A stretch of DNA of 51,386 nucleotides from Anaerobiospirillum succiniciproducens DSM 6400 (GCF_000482845.1 NZ_AXWV01000030.1:1-51386); one strand, 5' to 3'. Counted from the first letter of the stretch, positions 36,126 to 46,885 are shown. A program made the numbers and translations. Notes: generated by a model not told the origin, from the letters alone.

Positions 36126-37694
36126 GCGCCACTCATCCATACTGCGCCATGCCTAGCCATGGCAAGCCAATCCAGGCACAGTGGAGCTCATCTTAATCTC
36201 TATCGTGCTTAGCTGCGGTAGCTGTTTAGCAGCACACCTCAGCAGATTCAAAAGATAAATAGCGCATAAATGCACAAGTACAAGCATAGGCACAAGTGCC
36301 AAGCTAATGCTGTGAACAAGCTGAAAGCTGATGAGTAGAGCCTTCAGCAAGCTTGTACTATGCTTTTCCAAATTGTTTATCCATTGGCAAGCAGTCTGTT
36401 GCTATTTACACGAATAAACCAAGAGCTATGGCGGCGCATCAAAACTAGGCAATAGCCTATGGCTAGGCCTTAGCCTGTGAAGGCGTTGCGATTTTAGGAT
36501 AATCACAGGGTACAAATAACTTATACAAGGCAATTGAGACTATGGGCTAATGGGTATTAGATTGCCGCTTAATACTGAAGCAAAGTGATTCTTTCTAACA
36601 AATTGCCGGAGAAAGGTCTGCCGGCAGAAAAACATGTCGTAGTGGCAAAGGTTTTTGCCGCTAGTAAGGTATCAGCATCTTAGCCTTGCCAGGTGCTAGG
36701 CCATGAAGGCTTGTGGCTCAAGTTTGTGTAAGTTCGGTGCATGAGCTAGAGGCGACGATGGTATTGCCTTAAGCATAGGCAGATGCTGATATTTATGAGC
36801 TTTTCGTGGCTGTTTGAAATATGACAGTGGGTCAACATATTGGCAGTTTTTGTTCGAGATCACACTTTTGGTGTAAGTTTTGGCACGCATATTTCATTAT
36901 GTAGGGCAGAGCGAATTTCCTAAGACTACTGTTAGGAGAGTATTGATTACAGAATTCTTCGCTGCAAAATGGTGATGGCGTGATATGTATATATCAGTAA
37001 GACCTGTAGGCATGGCGCAGTAACGGTCAATGCTCTGCTTAAGTTCTGTTTAACTCTTAAAATGGATGAGGCCTTAAATGGCTTTATCCTGGCACAATAA
37101 GGACGTAGTAATACTATATCTTTATGGGTGTGAGGTGTTTAAACAGGATGAGGTAGGGTGGCATCAGACAGAATGTCTGATGCACGAACAGGTACGCAGA
37201 AAAAGAGTGCTGTCTGGGCTAATAGAAGCACTATGCATAGTCTGCAAACTATGTTCTGCTTACAACTTTCTCATTGCTTATAGCAATGCAAAAGATCTCT
37301 CCTGAGCGATCTGCTCAGTGGCTGGGGGTTTAGGACTTAGGAATATCGACCCTCAGCATCCTACTTTCTTATACGGCAATAATTGCATTATGTTAATGGC
37401 AAAAGCGGCAAATTTTGTCACATTGTTTAAGACTCCATCCCTCCTTACAAAGTAAATGCCGTAAATAAGACTTCAACTGCTCTAAACTCAAGCGCACTTC
37501 TATCAAATCTTGCACAACATAATAGATGCGAAACGTTTTACTTTCCAAATTTTTTTATCATCTATACGTTGTATCTATTGAAAAAGGCTAATAAAACTGC
37601 ATACATTGCCTTGCATTTCTAATAGATACAGGAAAGCAAACTAGCGAATAGGTGCAGCCAAGTGGAAGCTGTCAAGGAAAATAAAGAGCAACTA

Positions 37695-37904
37695 TGCAGC
37701 AGCACATGCTTGCCATGCTATGCATAGATGGGAATGAGGCTAATAATGCCTGCTATGCATGATCTCTAGCTGAGAATAAGGCTAATAATGCCTAACATAC
37801 TTGAGAAGTGGAGTGAAATGAGCCTCACAATGCCTACCAAGCATGAAGCTTTGAGGTAAATGAGCCTCACAATGCCATGCCTTCAAATAATTAATTTGAT
37901 GGGC
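37695..37904. repeat. Tandem repeat with exact 42-bp period
   Basis: Cores recur exactly 42 bp apart at 37737, 37779, 37821 and 37863. The first two share AGGCTAATAATGCC, the last two AGCCTCACAATGCC. Unit ends resemble each other (GGGAATG, GTGAAATG, GGTAAATG). A weaker unit precedes them from 37695. Stops occur in the frames I read, so it is non-coding. It lies 80 to 290 nt past the stop of the last flagellin gene. Confidence 0.8.
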
Positions 37905-37981
37905 AGAGCGGCATCATTTGGCGTGGCAGCATATCACTGCACGCAAGGGATCTTGGCGCAGCGATATGAGCTAGTGTGATC

Positions 37982-38953
37982 TTACTTAAGTAATGATGCA
38001 GCTACGGATGGACGCTGATTAGCTTGAGAAAGTACAGTCTCTGCAGCTCGCTGAATGATCTGATTTTGAGTAAATGATGCAGTCTCAGAGGCAAAGTCGG
38101 TATCACGAATACGTGCGCGTGCATCAGACTCGTTTTCAGCAACGTTTGATTGATTGCGAATAGATGACTCCAGACGTGTCATGTAAGAGCCAATGGTGCC
38201 ACGACGACGATCGACCTCTGCAATGAGATAGTCCATTGCCTGAATGGCTCCTTGAGCCTTCTCAGGAGTCGAGATATCAATGGTCATTCCAAGCACAGTG
38301 CCTTTATCTTCAATTACCTTCAATGAGCCAGCTGAAAGATCTTCAATAGTTGGTCGGCCACCAGTAGGTTTAATTCTGTATGCAATATCTGCAATGAAGA
38401 AGTTTTCGATGGTAGCAGGAATAACATCTCCTGAGTTGGCACCAACTTGCAAGTCAAACTTACCAGGGCGGTGTTCTACTTTGCCACCAATACCTGAGTC
38501 GCCATACATGCAATTATCATCAGTTTTGTAATAACCCATTAAGATCTTGGCACCGGCAAAAGTAGTGTCGGTGGCATTGGCCATAGCTGCAATTAACTCA
38601 GCTGAGGCCTCTTCGTTTAGAGCCTTACGATCAGCTGATGAGTTGGTACCGTTAGCTGATTGAATAGCTAAGGTTCTAATGCGCTGGAGATTGTTGAGAA
38701 TCTCGCCTGCAGCACCATCAACGGTTTGCAGAAAGGCAATACCGTCGTTTGCATTACGATTGCCTTGATTAAGCCCATTAATCTGGCCTGTTAAACGATC
38801 CTGAATCTGAAAGCCCGAGGCATCGTCACTGGAGGAGTTGATTCTTTGTCCTGAGGCAAGCTTAGAGTAGTTGTCGCTCAGGTTAAGGGTCACATTACTC
38901 ATTTTGCGCTGCGCATTGAGTGACGAGACGTTGGTGTTGACGTATAAAGCCAT
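37982..38953 (-). CDS. fliC: Flagellin (subfamily B)
   Basis: A 323-aa flagellar filament subunit. The N-terminal D0/D1 region (MALYVNTNVSSLNAQRKMSN, LASGQRINSSSDDASGFQIQDRL) and C-terminal D1/D0 region (ESSIRNQSNVAENESDARARIRDTDFASET, ending in LSQANQRPSVAASLLK) are complete, with only a short central domain. Exported unfolded through the flagellar type III system. It shares the central ATIENFF motif with the flagellin at 39537 and the RDTDFASET string with the broken flagellin at 50626. It lies 583 nt from the tandem trio and has a weak ribosome site (GAGA), so it may be a minor filament protein with its own promoter. Confidence 0.95.
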   Translation of the reverse strand: MALYVNTNVSSLNAQRKMSNVTLNLSDNYSKLASGQRINSSSDDASGFQIQDRLTGQINGLNQGNRNANDGIAFLQTVDGAAGEILNNLQRIRTLAIQSANGTNSSADRKALNEEASAELIAAMANATDTTFAGAKILMGYYKTDDNCMYGDSGIGGKVEHRPGKFDLQVGANSGDVIPATIENFFIADIAYRIKPTGGRPTIEDLSAGSLKVIEDKGTVLGMTIDISTPEKAQGAIQAMDYLIAEVDRRRGTIGSYMTRLESSIRNQSNVAENESDARARIRDTDFASETASFTQNQIIQRAAETVLSQANQRPSVAASLLK

Positions 38954-39493
38954 AATGATCTCTGTGGCCTAGACTAAGAGTGTGAACAAGTAGTCAAAGA
39001 CGATGGTAAAAGCTAGTTGCAGCTAGCTGTTTTAGTATAGGTTACAAAAGCAAGGTCAATTATGCACGAAAGGCTATTGCACTAAAGAGCAAAGTACAGT
39101 CAAAGCTGTATATAAGACCTTTTTAAGGCTACTCATGAGGCAAATTATCTTTGCCTATGTCTCTAGCTTAGCACAAAGATCTTAGCAGTGCTTAAGCTCG
39201 ACTAAATACACTGCAAAAGCAAATCACTTTTGAGAAGTAACTGCCAAAAATAGAGCAAGATGAAGCCTAGAAAAGTCCTAAAACTAGCAAAAAATAGCGA
39301 TTTGTTAGCACTTTGCGCAGTCGCAATTATCAGCTGATAAACGTCTCATGCACGCTCTATCAGTCAATAATTTCAGTCTAACAGATCCAAGGAAGCGCAG
39401 TAAGCATTAAGGCGGCTAGCTATTGTAAAGAGAGGTTTTGCTGGAGAGGAGGTATTACAGTGCTGTTTTTAAATGAAAGGATTATCTGTGACT
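38954..39493. other. Spacer between flagellin genes
   Basis: About 540 nt without a supported gene. It must hold the promoter of the minus-strand flagellin at 37982, but no sigma-28 match (TAAA-N15-GCCGATAA) was found by eye. Confidence 0.35.
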
Positions 39494-39516
39494 ACGGTGC
39501 CCATGAAGGGCACCGT
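39494..39516 (-). terminator. Hairpin ending the flagellin trio
   Basis: ACGGTGCCC (39494-39502) and GGGCACCGT (39508-39516) form a perfect 9-bp stem 20 nt past the stop of the last tandem flagellin. There is no T-run, so it may be a processing or stability hairpin rather than a classic terminator. Confidence 0.6.
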
Positions 39517-39536
39517 ATGATAATAAATAAAGACTT

Positions 39537-40505
39537 TTAGCCAAGTAAGCTTAAGCCAAGCTGAGGACGGGTGTTAGCCTGCATCAGCATGGTAGCTGCA
39601 GCTTGCTGAATTATGGATTGCTGAGAAAGGTTGGCACTTTCCTGAGCAAAATCAGCATCACGAATACGGCTACGTGCATCAGCTGAGTTAGCAGAAACAT
39701 TAGACTGATTGCGGATAGAAGACTCCAGACGATTGATGTATGCACCAATCGATGCACGTCTCTTATCAAGCTCTTGGATGATTCCATCCATGCCAATGAT
39801 GGCTCCTGCAGCCTTTTCAGCAGTGGTGATATCGATGGTCATGCCATCAACGCTATTATTACCTTTAACAGTCACTAACGAGCCAGCTGAGGCATCTTCA
39901 ATAGTATCTTTGCTTCCAGGTGCTTTTACTCGAGCAGCAATATCGGCAGCGAAGAAGTTTTCGATAGTTGCTCGAATGGTATCACCGCTATTAGCACCAA
40001 CTTGCAAGTTTAAAATACCTGGACGGCTGGTGAAATTACCACTTTTGCTGTCTTCAAAAAGGCGGTTTGGATCTGCAGGGTAATAGCCCATCATGATCTT
40101 AGCGCCAGCAAAGGTAGTATCGGTAGCAATAGACATGGCACTAGTTAAAAGTGCACTAGCTTCCTTGTTAAGTGCCTCTCTATCTGCAGTGGTATTGGTA
40201 CCGTTAGCTGCTTGAACAGCAATGGTACGAATACGCTGCATAGCATTGACGATTTCTTCAGCTGCACCATCAATGGTTTGGAGAACCGCAATACCATCAG
40301 AGGCATTGCGGTTAGCTTGGTTAAGCCCGTTAATCTGTGAGGTCAAACGATCAGAAATCTGAAGACCAGCAGCGTCGTCTTTGGCGCTGTTGATTCTAAG
40401 GCCGCTAGATAGCCTTTGATAGGTAGTCGTCAGATTATTCGTGACATTAGTCAGCGCTCTTTGGCCTTGCAGGGCGCTGAAATTTGTATTCACATAAACG
40501 GCCAT
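39537..40505 (-). CDS. fliC: Flagellin, third of a tandem trio
   Basis: A 322-aa filament subunit with complete ends: MAVYVNTNFSALQGQRALTNV at the N-terminus, and ESSIRNQSNVSANSADARSRIRDADFAQES with MLMQANTRPQLGLSLLG at the C-terminus. Its ends match the two upstream tandem flagellins, but its centre (ATIENFFAADIA) matches the separate gene at 37982, so it looks like a mosaic of the two subfamilies. It begins 15 nt after the preceding flagellin. Its ribosome site (GGAAG) is weaker than the GGAGGA of the middle gene, suggesting lower output from the same transcript. Confidence 0.95.
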   Translation of the reverse strand: MAVYVNTNFSALQGQRALTNVTNNLTTTYQRLSSGLRINSAKDDAAGLQISDRLTSQINGLNQANRNASDGIAVLQTIDGAAEEIVNAMQRIRTIAVQAANGTNTTADREALNKEASALLTSAMSIATDTTFAGAKIMMGYYPADPNRLFEDSKSGNFTSRPGILNLQVGANSGDTIRATIENFFAADIAARVKAPGSKDTIEDASAGSLVTVKGNNSVDGMTIDITTAEKAAGAIIGMDGIIQELDKRRASIGAYINRLESSIRNQSNVSANSADARSRIRDADFAQESANLSQQSIIQQAAATMLMQANTRPQLGLSLLG

Positions 40506-40520
40506 GTGATTGTCTTCCGA

Positions 40521-41471
40521 TTAACCTAATAAGCTCAGACCAAGCTGAGGACGGGTATTAGCCTGCATCAGCATAGAAGCAGCTGCCTGCTGAATTATGG
40601 ACTGCTGTGAAAGGTTAGCAGACTCTTCAGCAAAGTCAGCATCGCGAATACGTGAGCGAGCATCGGCTTCGTTAGCAGCAACATTTGACTGGTTGCGGAT
40701 GGATGACTCAAGACGATTTTGTGTAGCACCTAAATCGGCACGCTGGCTATCAACGTAGCCAATCATCTGATCCATGAAGCCGATAATGTTTGCAGCCATT
40801 CCTGCTGTAGAGAAATTAACAGTAATGGACTTATCGGCAGCAGTCTTGAATGCGACATCATCTGCAGCTGCATCTTTAATTTTATCCGCTGCAATACCAG
40901 CTTTATTTGCTGCAGCAGAGAACTGCAAGTTAACGAGTGCAAATGAAATAGTATCGCCCTTATTTGAGCCTACTTGTAAAGTGATGCTTTGATCAGCACC
41001 AGCTGCACCAGCACCACCTGCTACAAAAGGATCCATGGAGTTGGTCTGCTTGCCGTTTAAAATGGTCTTACCGGCATAAGTGGTCTGGGTTGCAATACGG
41101 CTAATCTCAGTAGCTAAAGAAGATGCTTCCTTAGCGAGAGCCTTGCGATCCTCTAATGTGTTGGTGCCATTATTAGCCTGAACAGCTAAAGTACGGATCT
41201 TCTGGAGCATGCCAGAGATTTCATCCATACCTGCCTCAGCAGTCTGAGCTAAAGCGATACCGTCAGATGCGTTACGGTTACCCTGGTTGAGGCCATTAAT
41301 CTGGCTTGTTAAGCGATCGGCGATCTGGAGGCCGGCAGCGTCATCTTTAGCGCTGTTAATACGCATACCGCTTGATAAACGCTGGTATGTAGTAGTGAGC
41401 TGGTTCTGGACGTTGCCTAAGTAGCGCTGGCCCTGAAGAGCTGAATAATTGGTATTAACATAGACTGCCAT
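40521..41471 (-). CDS. fliC: Flagellin, second of a tandem trio
   Basis: A 316-aa filament subunit. D0/D1 ends are complete and nearly identical to the first gene of the trio (MAVYVNTNYSALQGQRYLGNVQ; ending in TRPQLGLSLLG). The short centre is Ala-rich (AANKAGIAADKIKDAAADD). The D1 stretch LQKIRTLAVQ corresponds to the LQRVRELAVQ region known from Salmonella flagellin as the TLR5 contact, with Thr for Glu. It begins 15 nt after the first gene, with a strong GGAGGA seven bases before the ATG. Confidence 0.96.
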   Translation of the reverse strand: MAVYVNTNYSALQGQRYLGNVQNQLTTTYQRLSSGMRINSAKDDAAGLQIADRLTSQINGLNQGNRNASDGIALAQTAEAGMDEISGMLQKIRTLAVQANNGTNTLEDRKALAKEASSLATEISRIATQTTYAGKTILNGKQTNSMDPFVAGGAGAAGADQSITLQVGSNKGDTISFALVNLQFSAAANKAGIAADKIKDAAADDVAFKTAADKSITVNFSTAGMAANIIGFMDQMIGYVDSQRADLGATQNRLESSIRNQSNVAANEADARSRIRDADFAEESANLSQQSIIQQAAASMLMQANTRPQLGLSLLG

Positions 41472-41486
41472 GTGACTTTCCTCCGA

Positions 41487-42452
41487 TTAACCCAATAAGC
41501 TCAGGCCAAGCTGAGGACGGGTGTTAGCCTGCATCAGCATAGAAGCAGCTGCCTGTTGAATGATGGACTGCTGTGATAAGTTAGCAGACTCTTCAGCAAA
41601 ATCAGCATCACGAATACGGCTACGAGCATCGGCTTCGTTAGCAGCAACGTTAGACTGATTACGGATAGAGCTCTCAAGACGATTTTGGATGGCACCTAAA
41701 TCGGCACGCTGCGCATCGATGAAACCAATCATCTTATCCATTGCATCGATGATGTTTTCAGGTGCTTGAGCTACAGTAAACTGAACTTTTGTTACACCAT
41801 TATCATCTTTTGTAAATGCTTTATCTTTTGCATTTGCAGGGTCACCGAACAGCGCAGCTGCGACGTTGCCTCCATCGGCAATTTTAGAGAAAACAACATT
41901 TGCTAGCTTAAAGCTAATAGTATCACCCTTGTTTGAGCCTACTTGTAATGTCATTTCCTGAGCATCGCCATTAGCTGGAGCTGCACCACCAGCACCACCA
42001 GCAGGCTTAGCAACTAGAGAGTTAGTTTGGTATCCATTAAGGATTGTCTTGCCTGCAAAGGTGGTTTGTTTAGCAATACGATTAACTTCAGTTGCTAATG
42101 CTGTAGCTTCTTTTGAAAGTGCCTGTCTATCTTCTGTGGTATTTGTGCCATTATTAGCCTGAACAGCTAAAGTACGGATCTTCTGGAGCATGCCAGAGAT
42201 CTCGTCCATACCAGCTTCTACAGTCTGAGCAAGAGCGATACCGTCGGATGCGTTGCGATTTCCCTGATTGAGTCCGTTGATCTGGCTGGTTAAACGGTCG
42301 GCGATCTGGAGGCCAGCAGCGTCGTCTTTAGCGCTATTGATACGCATACCGCTAGATAAACGCTGGTATGTAGTAGTGAGCTGGTTCTGGACGTTGCCTA
42401 AGTAGCGCTGGCCCTGAAGAGCTGAAAAATTTGTATTAACATATACTGCCAT
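41487..42452 (-). CDS. fliC: Flagellin, first of a tandem trio
   Basis: A 321-aa filament subunit, first in the minus-strand trio. The start at 42452 (MAVYVNTNFSALQGQRYLGN) is fixed by alignment with its paralogues and by AGGAG seven bases upstream; a longer frame would add 13 unrelated residues. N- and C-terminal D0/D1 regions are nearly the same as in the second gene, while the centre differs (PAGGAGGAAPANGDAQE and following). This pattern points to recombination between paralogues, with variation confined to the surface-exposed part. A CGATAA at 42588-42593 on the minus strand is a weak hint of a sigma-28 -10 box. Confidence 0.96.
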   Translation of the reverse strand: MAVYVNTNFSALQGQRYLGNVQNQLTTTYQRLSSGMRINSAKDDAAGLQIADRLTSQINGLNQGNRNASDGIALAQTVEAGMDEISGMLQKIRTLAVQANNGTNTTEDRQALSKEATALATEVNRIAKQTTFAGKTILNGYQTNSLVAKPAGGAGGAAPANGDAQEMTLQVGSNKGDTISFKLANVVFSKIADGGNVAAALFGDPANAKDKAFTKDDNGVTKVQFTVAQAPENIIDAMDKMIGFIDAQRADLGAIQNRLESSIRNQSNVAANEADARSRIRDADFAEESANLSQQSIIQQAAASMLMQANTRPQLGLSLLG

Positions 42453-42713
42453 GGCATGTCTCCTGGAGTTGTGTGTTGCTCTGTATAGCAATAGCTATTA
42501 ACTATGTCAGGAGGGCATGCCGCTGACTAAGGAGCACTAGAATTCTGTTTTGACTAGTCCTGATAAAGACGATGTCTACTACTTATCTTATCGAATAATG
42601 CTATGTGTAGTAACTAGTAATTATTAACCTAGTGTAGGTATGACACACATAATTACAGTTGAGGGCTTTGTCGTGTGGCATTTTGATAGCCACTTAACCA
42701 TAGATTGGGGTTG

Positions 42714-43574
42714 TTAGTAAGCAGGTCTAGTGGTGTAGTTACGGATTACCACTTCATCTACGTGGCCACGGCGATTGGCGTTGGCATTAATAGCGCGACG
42801 AGCTTTAACCACAGTTATGTCGTACTCTTCAAAGAGCTTGTTGATAAATGGGGTTGAGGAGTTAGACATCATAAAGAGCACGCCTTTGTCTGTTAGGGCA
42901 TCGAGGCATTCTTTGAGGCGCATTTGCTCGTATTGACCAAAACCACCAGAGTTGTAGCTTACGAAGGCTGAGGTTTCGGACACAGGATCATAAGGAGGAT
43001 CGAGGTACACAAAGTCACCTGGGCCTAAGCGCTCTAGTAGCTTTTGGAAGTCACAGTGCATGAACTCAATGTCATTTTCATTAAAGTAGCGGCTTACTCC
43101 ACGTAAATTGTCAGGATTAACAATGCATGGATTGTTATAGCTACCAAATGGAGTATTGAAATGACCACGGCTGTTAACTCTAAACAGGCCGTTAAAGCAG
43201 GTTCGGTTTAGATAGGCCAGACGGGCTGCTCTTTGTACACGATTGAGCTTTAAGAACTCTTCACGGTCACGGTCGATATCACGCACCGCATAGTAGTGTT
43301 CCTTGGTATTGATGTGCTTGTTAAGGCAATCAATCAAGTCTTCAACATTGTCGCGGATTACCTCATAGAGCAAAATCAGCTCACCATTGAGGTCGCCAAC
43401 TAGTGCATTGCTAGGTTGCAGGTACAGCATCACGGCCGCGCCGCCTAAAAAAGGCTCGCAGTAGCGATTGTAGCGCAACGGCATCAGTGGTGCGATTTCA
43501 GTAAGAAGCTGGCGTTTGCCACCAACCCACTTGACCACTGGCTGCAGATTAGGGCGTACAGGGGTGGGGGCCAT
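42714..43574 (-). CDS. dam: DNA adenine methyltransferase, Dam type
   Basis: Transfers a methyl group from S-adenosylmethionine to N6 of adenine. The 286-aa D12-class enzyme shows KWVGGKRQLL (15-24), the AdoMet-binding EPFLGGAAV (40-48), RTCFNGLFRVN with TPFGSYNNP, and the catalytic LDPPYDP (191-197). GATC specificity is inferred from overall similarity to Dam. No restriction enzyme gene is nearby, so it is a solitary methylase for mismatch repair, replication timing or gene control. The ATG at 43574 has AGGA about ten bases upstream. It lies just upstream of the flagellin trio on the same strand. A GATC-dense region occurs at 47058. Confidence 0.88.
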   Translation of the reverse strand: MAPTPVRPNLQPVVKWVGGKRQLLTEIAPLMPLRYNRYCEPFLGGAAVMLYLQPSNALVGDLNGELILLYEVIRDNVEDLIDCLNKHINTKEHYYAVRDIDRDREEFLKLNRVQRAARLAYLNRTCFNGLFRVNSRGHFNTPFGSYNNPCIVNPDNLRGVSRYFNENDIEFMHCDFQKLLERLGPGDFVYLDPPYDPVSETSAFVSYNSGGFGQYEQMRLKECLDALTDKGVLFMMSNSSTPFINKLFEEYDITVVKARRAINANANRRGHVDEVVIRNYTTRPAY

Positions 43575-45272
43575 TAAGCTGAAGTCCTAGTGAGGGTACA
43601 AAAAAAGCAAGACTGACAATATACCATTAATCAGCCTTAAAGTCAGGTACGAACATTACTAGCCTTTCTATATCCATTTTTCAGATCGTCCGTATTTAAG
43701 CCATTATGTGCCCACAAACAAGCATATCCATAAACTCACTTAGCCCAACATGCTTTAACTTCAGGGCACAGATAAAGCATTGCTATACCAAATTGACCAT
43801 GCCCAACATAAAAACATAGAAATGTTTATTGAGATGACTGGCATTTGCTAACACCAGAGCTTTGCCTTACTACTGACTTTATACTCCTTAGTCATGTACT
43901 CGTATTAGAAAAGGGTAGTTGAGCTTTCCTGATACTCACACAACTATATGTCAATCAAACAACTGACTGGCGATTAACTCATAAAACGACGGCACGAGCT
44001 GATACTATGCTCGATGCTAGAACCATGATGCTTGGTAGCTGCTGATTGATGCTGTATGGCAAGCGCTAGGCTCTTGATTGTATACGCTAGATAGAAGGTG
44101 CTCGGTTTTTGATGGCATGATCTGATAGCCCGACTGTATGCTTGATGGTAGGCGCTAGGTAGTTTGACTTGTTGTTTGATGGGGCGACGTGACACCAGAT
44201 GCTTGGCTGCTCTTGGTGATCTTTTGCTTGGATTTAGGTAGCAGAGTAGCTGCTGAGGTCTTCATCTTAGCCGGTAAACGCAATGTAAAGTGATCGTTTG
44301 GTGTATGGGCTTTGATCTTTAGTTTTCTTGCGATTGGCGGTTTGGTGGGGGTGATTTTCATATGTGTTGAAGAAACTTGAAAAAATTTTGTGATGTAGAT
44401 AGTTCTTGTGATAGCTGAACTTGCATGTATGTATTGGCTTTGGTTAGTATGCATAGATACAAAGTGCAATAGTATTACTTAATACTATGTTACTCATGAT
44501 CCTAGCTGAGTTTGACCTTTGTGCATCAGCGGTGATCATTTGTTTGCTAAAAGACTATAAGATTTAACTTTCTTAGGCTTTGTAAACAAATTGGAGTATT
44601 ATGTCTCTAAGCTATAGAGCTGCATCATAAGTACTGTAAGTGTTGTAATAACACTAGATAACTAGATTGCTCATGTGTTCTTGCATTTAGCTAGGTTGTG
44701 TTTATGTTATAGTAGTTATCAAAGCACAACTGACATACAAGATGCTAGGTTAATAGCGTTAATATTTCGGATTAGACTTCGAATAAGTCGAGCTGATCTT
44801 TAGGTTTTATTTACATAGTTCAGCACCAGGGATCATTAACTGCCTATTAAAAGCTAAAGCAGCTATCTAACAGGTTGTTTATAGTGCTTGAATGGATAGA
44901 GTAGTTCTAAATAGTACTTGTGCGCTTTGCTTTTGGACCTGCAAGAGATTGCATGGATTTTAATATCGCCATTTATGTATGGCGATACTGTTTTTAGCTA
45001 CTTATGCTCATAGCAAGTAATGCTTGGCAAAGTTAGCATCAATCATCATACCTTGAGTACATGTTGTGGCAATCATCTCAAGGCAGCTTTATGATGCAAG
45101 TGTGTGTATGGGTAAACTCTTTGATCTAGAGTTCAAATTCACGCTTGTTTCCTAGTAATAGTACTTAGCTGCTCTATACTGTTTGTCACCACAGCATGGT
45201 ATATAACTCGTAGCTTTGATGATCTTAATTTAGGTTCTAACTCACTTATTCTGCTGAGCTAGTAGGTGCCCC
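43575..45272. other. Spacer of 1.7 kb between dam and a chemoreceptor
   Basis: No gene that I can support; two minus-strand frames near 43974-44469 lack ribosome sites and resemble no protein. From about 44063 to 44180 a degenerate repeat with GCGCTAGG, ACGCTAG and GTGCTCGG cores at roughly 14-21-bp steps is visible. Promoter of the chemoreceptor not identified. Confidence 0.4.
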
Positions 45273-46853
45273 ATGAAGTTAAATCTTCCTGTAACAAACA
45301 ATCGCATTAACGTTCCAAAGGACGTTAAGATCATTTCGTTTACCGATCTGAAAGGTATCATCACTAAGGTAAATCAAGAGTTAGTGGATATCTGCGGTTA
45401 TTCAAAAGAAGAGCTGATTGGCAAGCCTCATAATATTCTGCGTCACCCTGACATGCCTGCTGCAGCTTTTGCTCTGATGTGGGCAACTATTCAGTCAGGC
45501 AAGCCTTTCATGGCGATCGTAAAGAACCGTGCTAAGAGCGGTGACTACTACTGGGTTAATGCATTCATCTCCCCAGTATTTGAAAACGGTAAGATTGTTG
45601 GCTACGAGTCCGTACGTTACTGCCCAGATGAGCGCGATGTACAGCGTTCTGAGGCTGTATACAAGGCTTTAAGCACAGGTAAGCGTTTAAGCCCAATTAT
45701 TCCAACTCCACCACGTGCTATGATCACAGCATCTGCATTCGTGGCCGCCTCGATTGGTCTTTACTTTGTTCACCCACTAGCCGCTTTAGCTGCAGCTATT
45801 ATTGGCCCATTTGCTAGCGTTGCCCATCAGCGCTGGTTAATGCGTCACAAGGTTGAGAACTTACATAAGCTGCTCGCTGCAGTTTACGATCACCCAGTAA
45901 GCCGTCTGTGCTACTCCCACGATCGTGAAGATGAGTTCATCTCTGGTCTGCGTCTAGCTATTCTTACTAACAACGCTAACATGATGTCTATGATTAATCG
46001 TGTTGGTGATGCTTTAGAAATTCTTAAGTCCAGAGCTAGCGTTTCTGCAGAGATCTCAAGCAAGAGTGCTGAGGATATCCATCAGCAAAGTGCTATGAGT
46101 ACTAATATTCGTGCTTCTATCGGTAATATGAGTCATATGCTCGAAAATCTGCGTGATAACGTGCAGAACACCGATAAGCTTGCCACTGAGACTACTGATC
46201 GCGTTAACAGCACTTTCGATGCTACTCAGAACAACCGTAAGGCACTTAAGGCAATTAACGAGGGTGCTCAAGAATTAGTAGGCGTTATCAATAACCTCTC
46301 AGCTAGTGCTGATAACATCTCTGAGCTCTTAAAGACTATTGTTGATATCTCTGATCACACCAACTTGCTGGCATTGAATGCATCTATTGAGGCTGCTCGT
46401 GCTGGTGAGCAGGGCCGTGGCTTTGCCGTGGTAGCTGATGAGGTGCGTAACCTCGCTATTAAGTCTAAAGAGTGCACCAACAAGATTGATGAGTGCGTAG
46501 GTCAGTTAATTGATAACTCACGTCGTGCTGTCGATGCATCAGCTCACTCTGTAGAGCTCTCTGAGGCTGGTCAGGAGGCTATTGCTCAGTCTGCTACTCG
46601 CTTTAACGAGATTAAGACTCACATCTCTAAGATTAAGGACATGACCCACACCATGGCCGACAGTATTAGCAATCAGGCATCGATTGCTAATCAGATCGAG
46701 TCAGATGCGGCTCACGTATCTAACTTAGCTGAACAGTGTTCTGATATGGCAGATGAATCCGATCACACCATTATGCAGGTTAATCAGATCATGCAGAACC
46801 TCGATGAAATGGTTCACCGCTTCGAGGTTGAGTACCAGAAGGTTCACCAATAG
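45273..46853 (+). CDS. aer: Aer-like chemoreceptor with PAS sensor, copy 1
   Basis: A 526-aa methyl-accepting chemotaxis protein. Residues 15-120 are a PAS domain with the Aer-type block [10 protein letters not shown] (53-62), [11 protein letters not shown] and [12 protein letters not shown]. Aer proteins bind FAD here and sense redox or energy state, so this is probably an energy-taxis receptor. A hydrophobic hairpin at about 150-183 anchors it in the inner membrane without a periplasmic domain. The C-terminal coiled coil carries the conserved tip [33 protein letters not shown], shown here in two overlapping parts: [16 protein letters not shown] and [15 protein letters not shown], which contacts CheW and CheA. 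There is no C-terminal CheR-binding pentapeptide. ATG 45273 has AGGTG six bases upstream. Own terminator at 46886. Confidence 0.92.
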   Translation: MKLNLPVTNNRINVPKDVKIISFTDLKGIITKVNQELVDICGYSKEELIGKPHNILRHPDMPAAAFALMWATIQSGKPFMAIVKNRAKSGDYYWVNAFISPVFENGKIVGYESVRYCPDERDVQRSEAVYKALSTGKRLSPIIPTPPRAMITASAFVAASIGLYFVHPLAALAAAIIGPFASVAHQRWLMRHKVENLHKLLAAVYDHPVSRLCYSHDREDEFISGLRLAILTNNANMMSMINRVGDALEILKSRASVSAEISSKSAEDIHQQSAMSTNIRASIGNMSHMLENLRDNVQNTDKLATETTDRVNSTFDATQNNRKALKAINEGAQELVGVINNLSASADNISELLKTIVDISDHTNLLALNASIEAARAGEQGRGFAVVADEVRNLAIKSKECTNKIDECVGQLIDNSRRAVDASAHSVELSEAGQEAIAQSATRFNEIKTHISKIKDMTHTMADSISNQASIANQIESDAAHVSNLAEQCSDMADESDHTIMQVNQIMQNLDEMVHRFEVEYQKVHQ

Positions 46854-46885
46854 CACCATCCATCTAGATATCTGCTAAATATCTT

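Larger units (their letters stand above)
35884..37981. other. Two-kilobase spacer with repeats
   Basis: The largest gene-poor stretch. It contains the 46-47 bp direct repeat at 36027-36125 and the 42-bp tandem repeat at 37695-37904. A 75-codon frame at 37078-37305 has a GAGG seven bases before its ATG but no recognisable protein and is left unannotated. A bulged hairpin (37921-37944) may end flagellin transcription. Confidence 0.45.

Noticed and set aside
37078..37305. 75-codon frame with GAGG before its ATG
   Set aside because: The start is acceptable, but the protein shows no domain or orderly pattern and sits in a repeat-rich spacer; left undecided.
37695..37904. CRISPR array
   Set aside because: Only 14-15 bp per 42-bp unit is conserved, the cores change from unit to unit, and no cas genes are present.
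42588..42611. Sigma-28 promoter before the flagellin trio
   Set aside because: CGATAA matches the end of the -10 box, but no TAAA is found at the required distance.
43974..44469. Minus-strand frames between dam and the first chemoreceptor
   Set aside because: No ribosome sites, biased His/Ser/Thr composition and overlap with a degenerate repeat.
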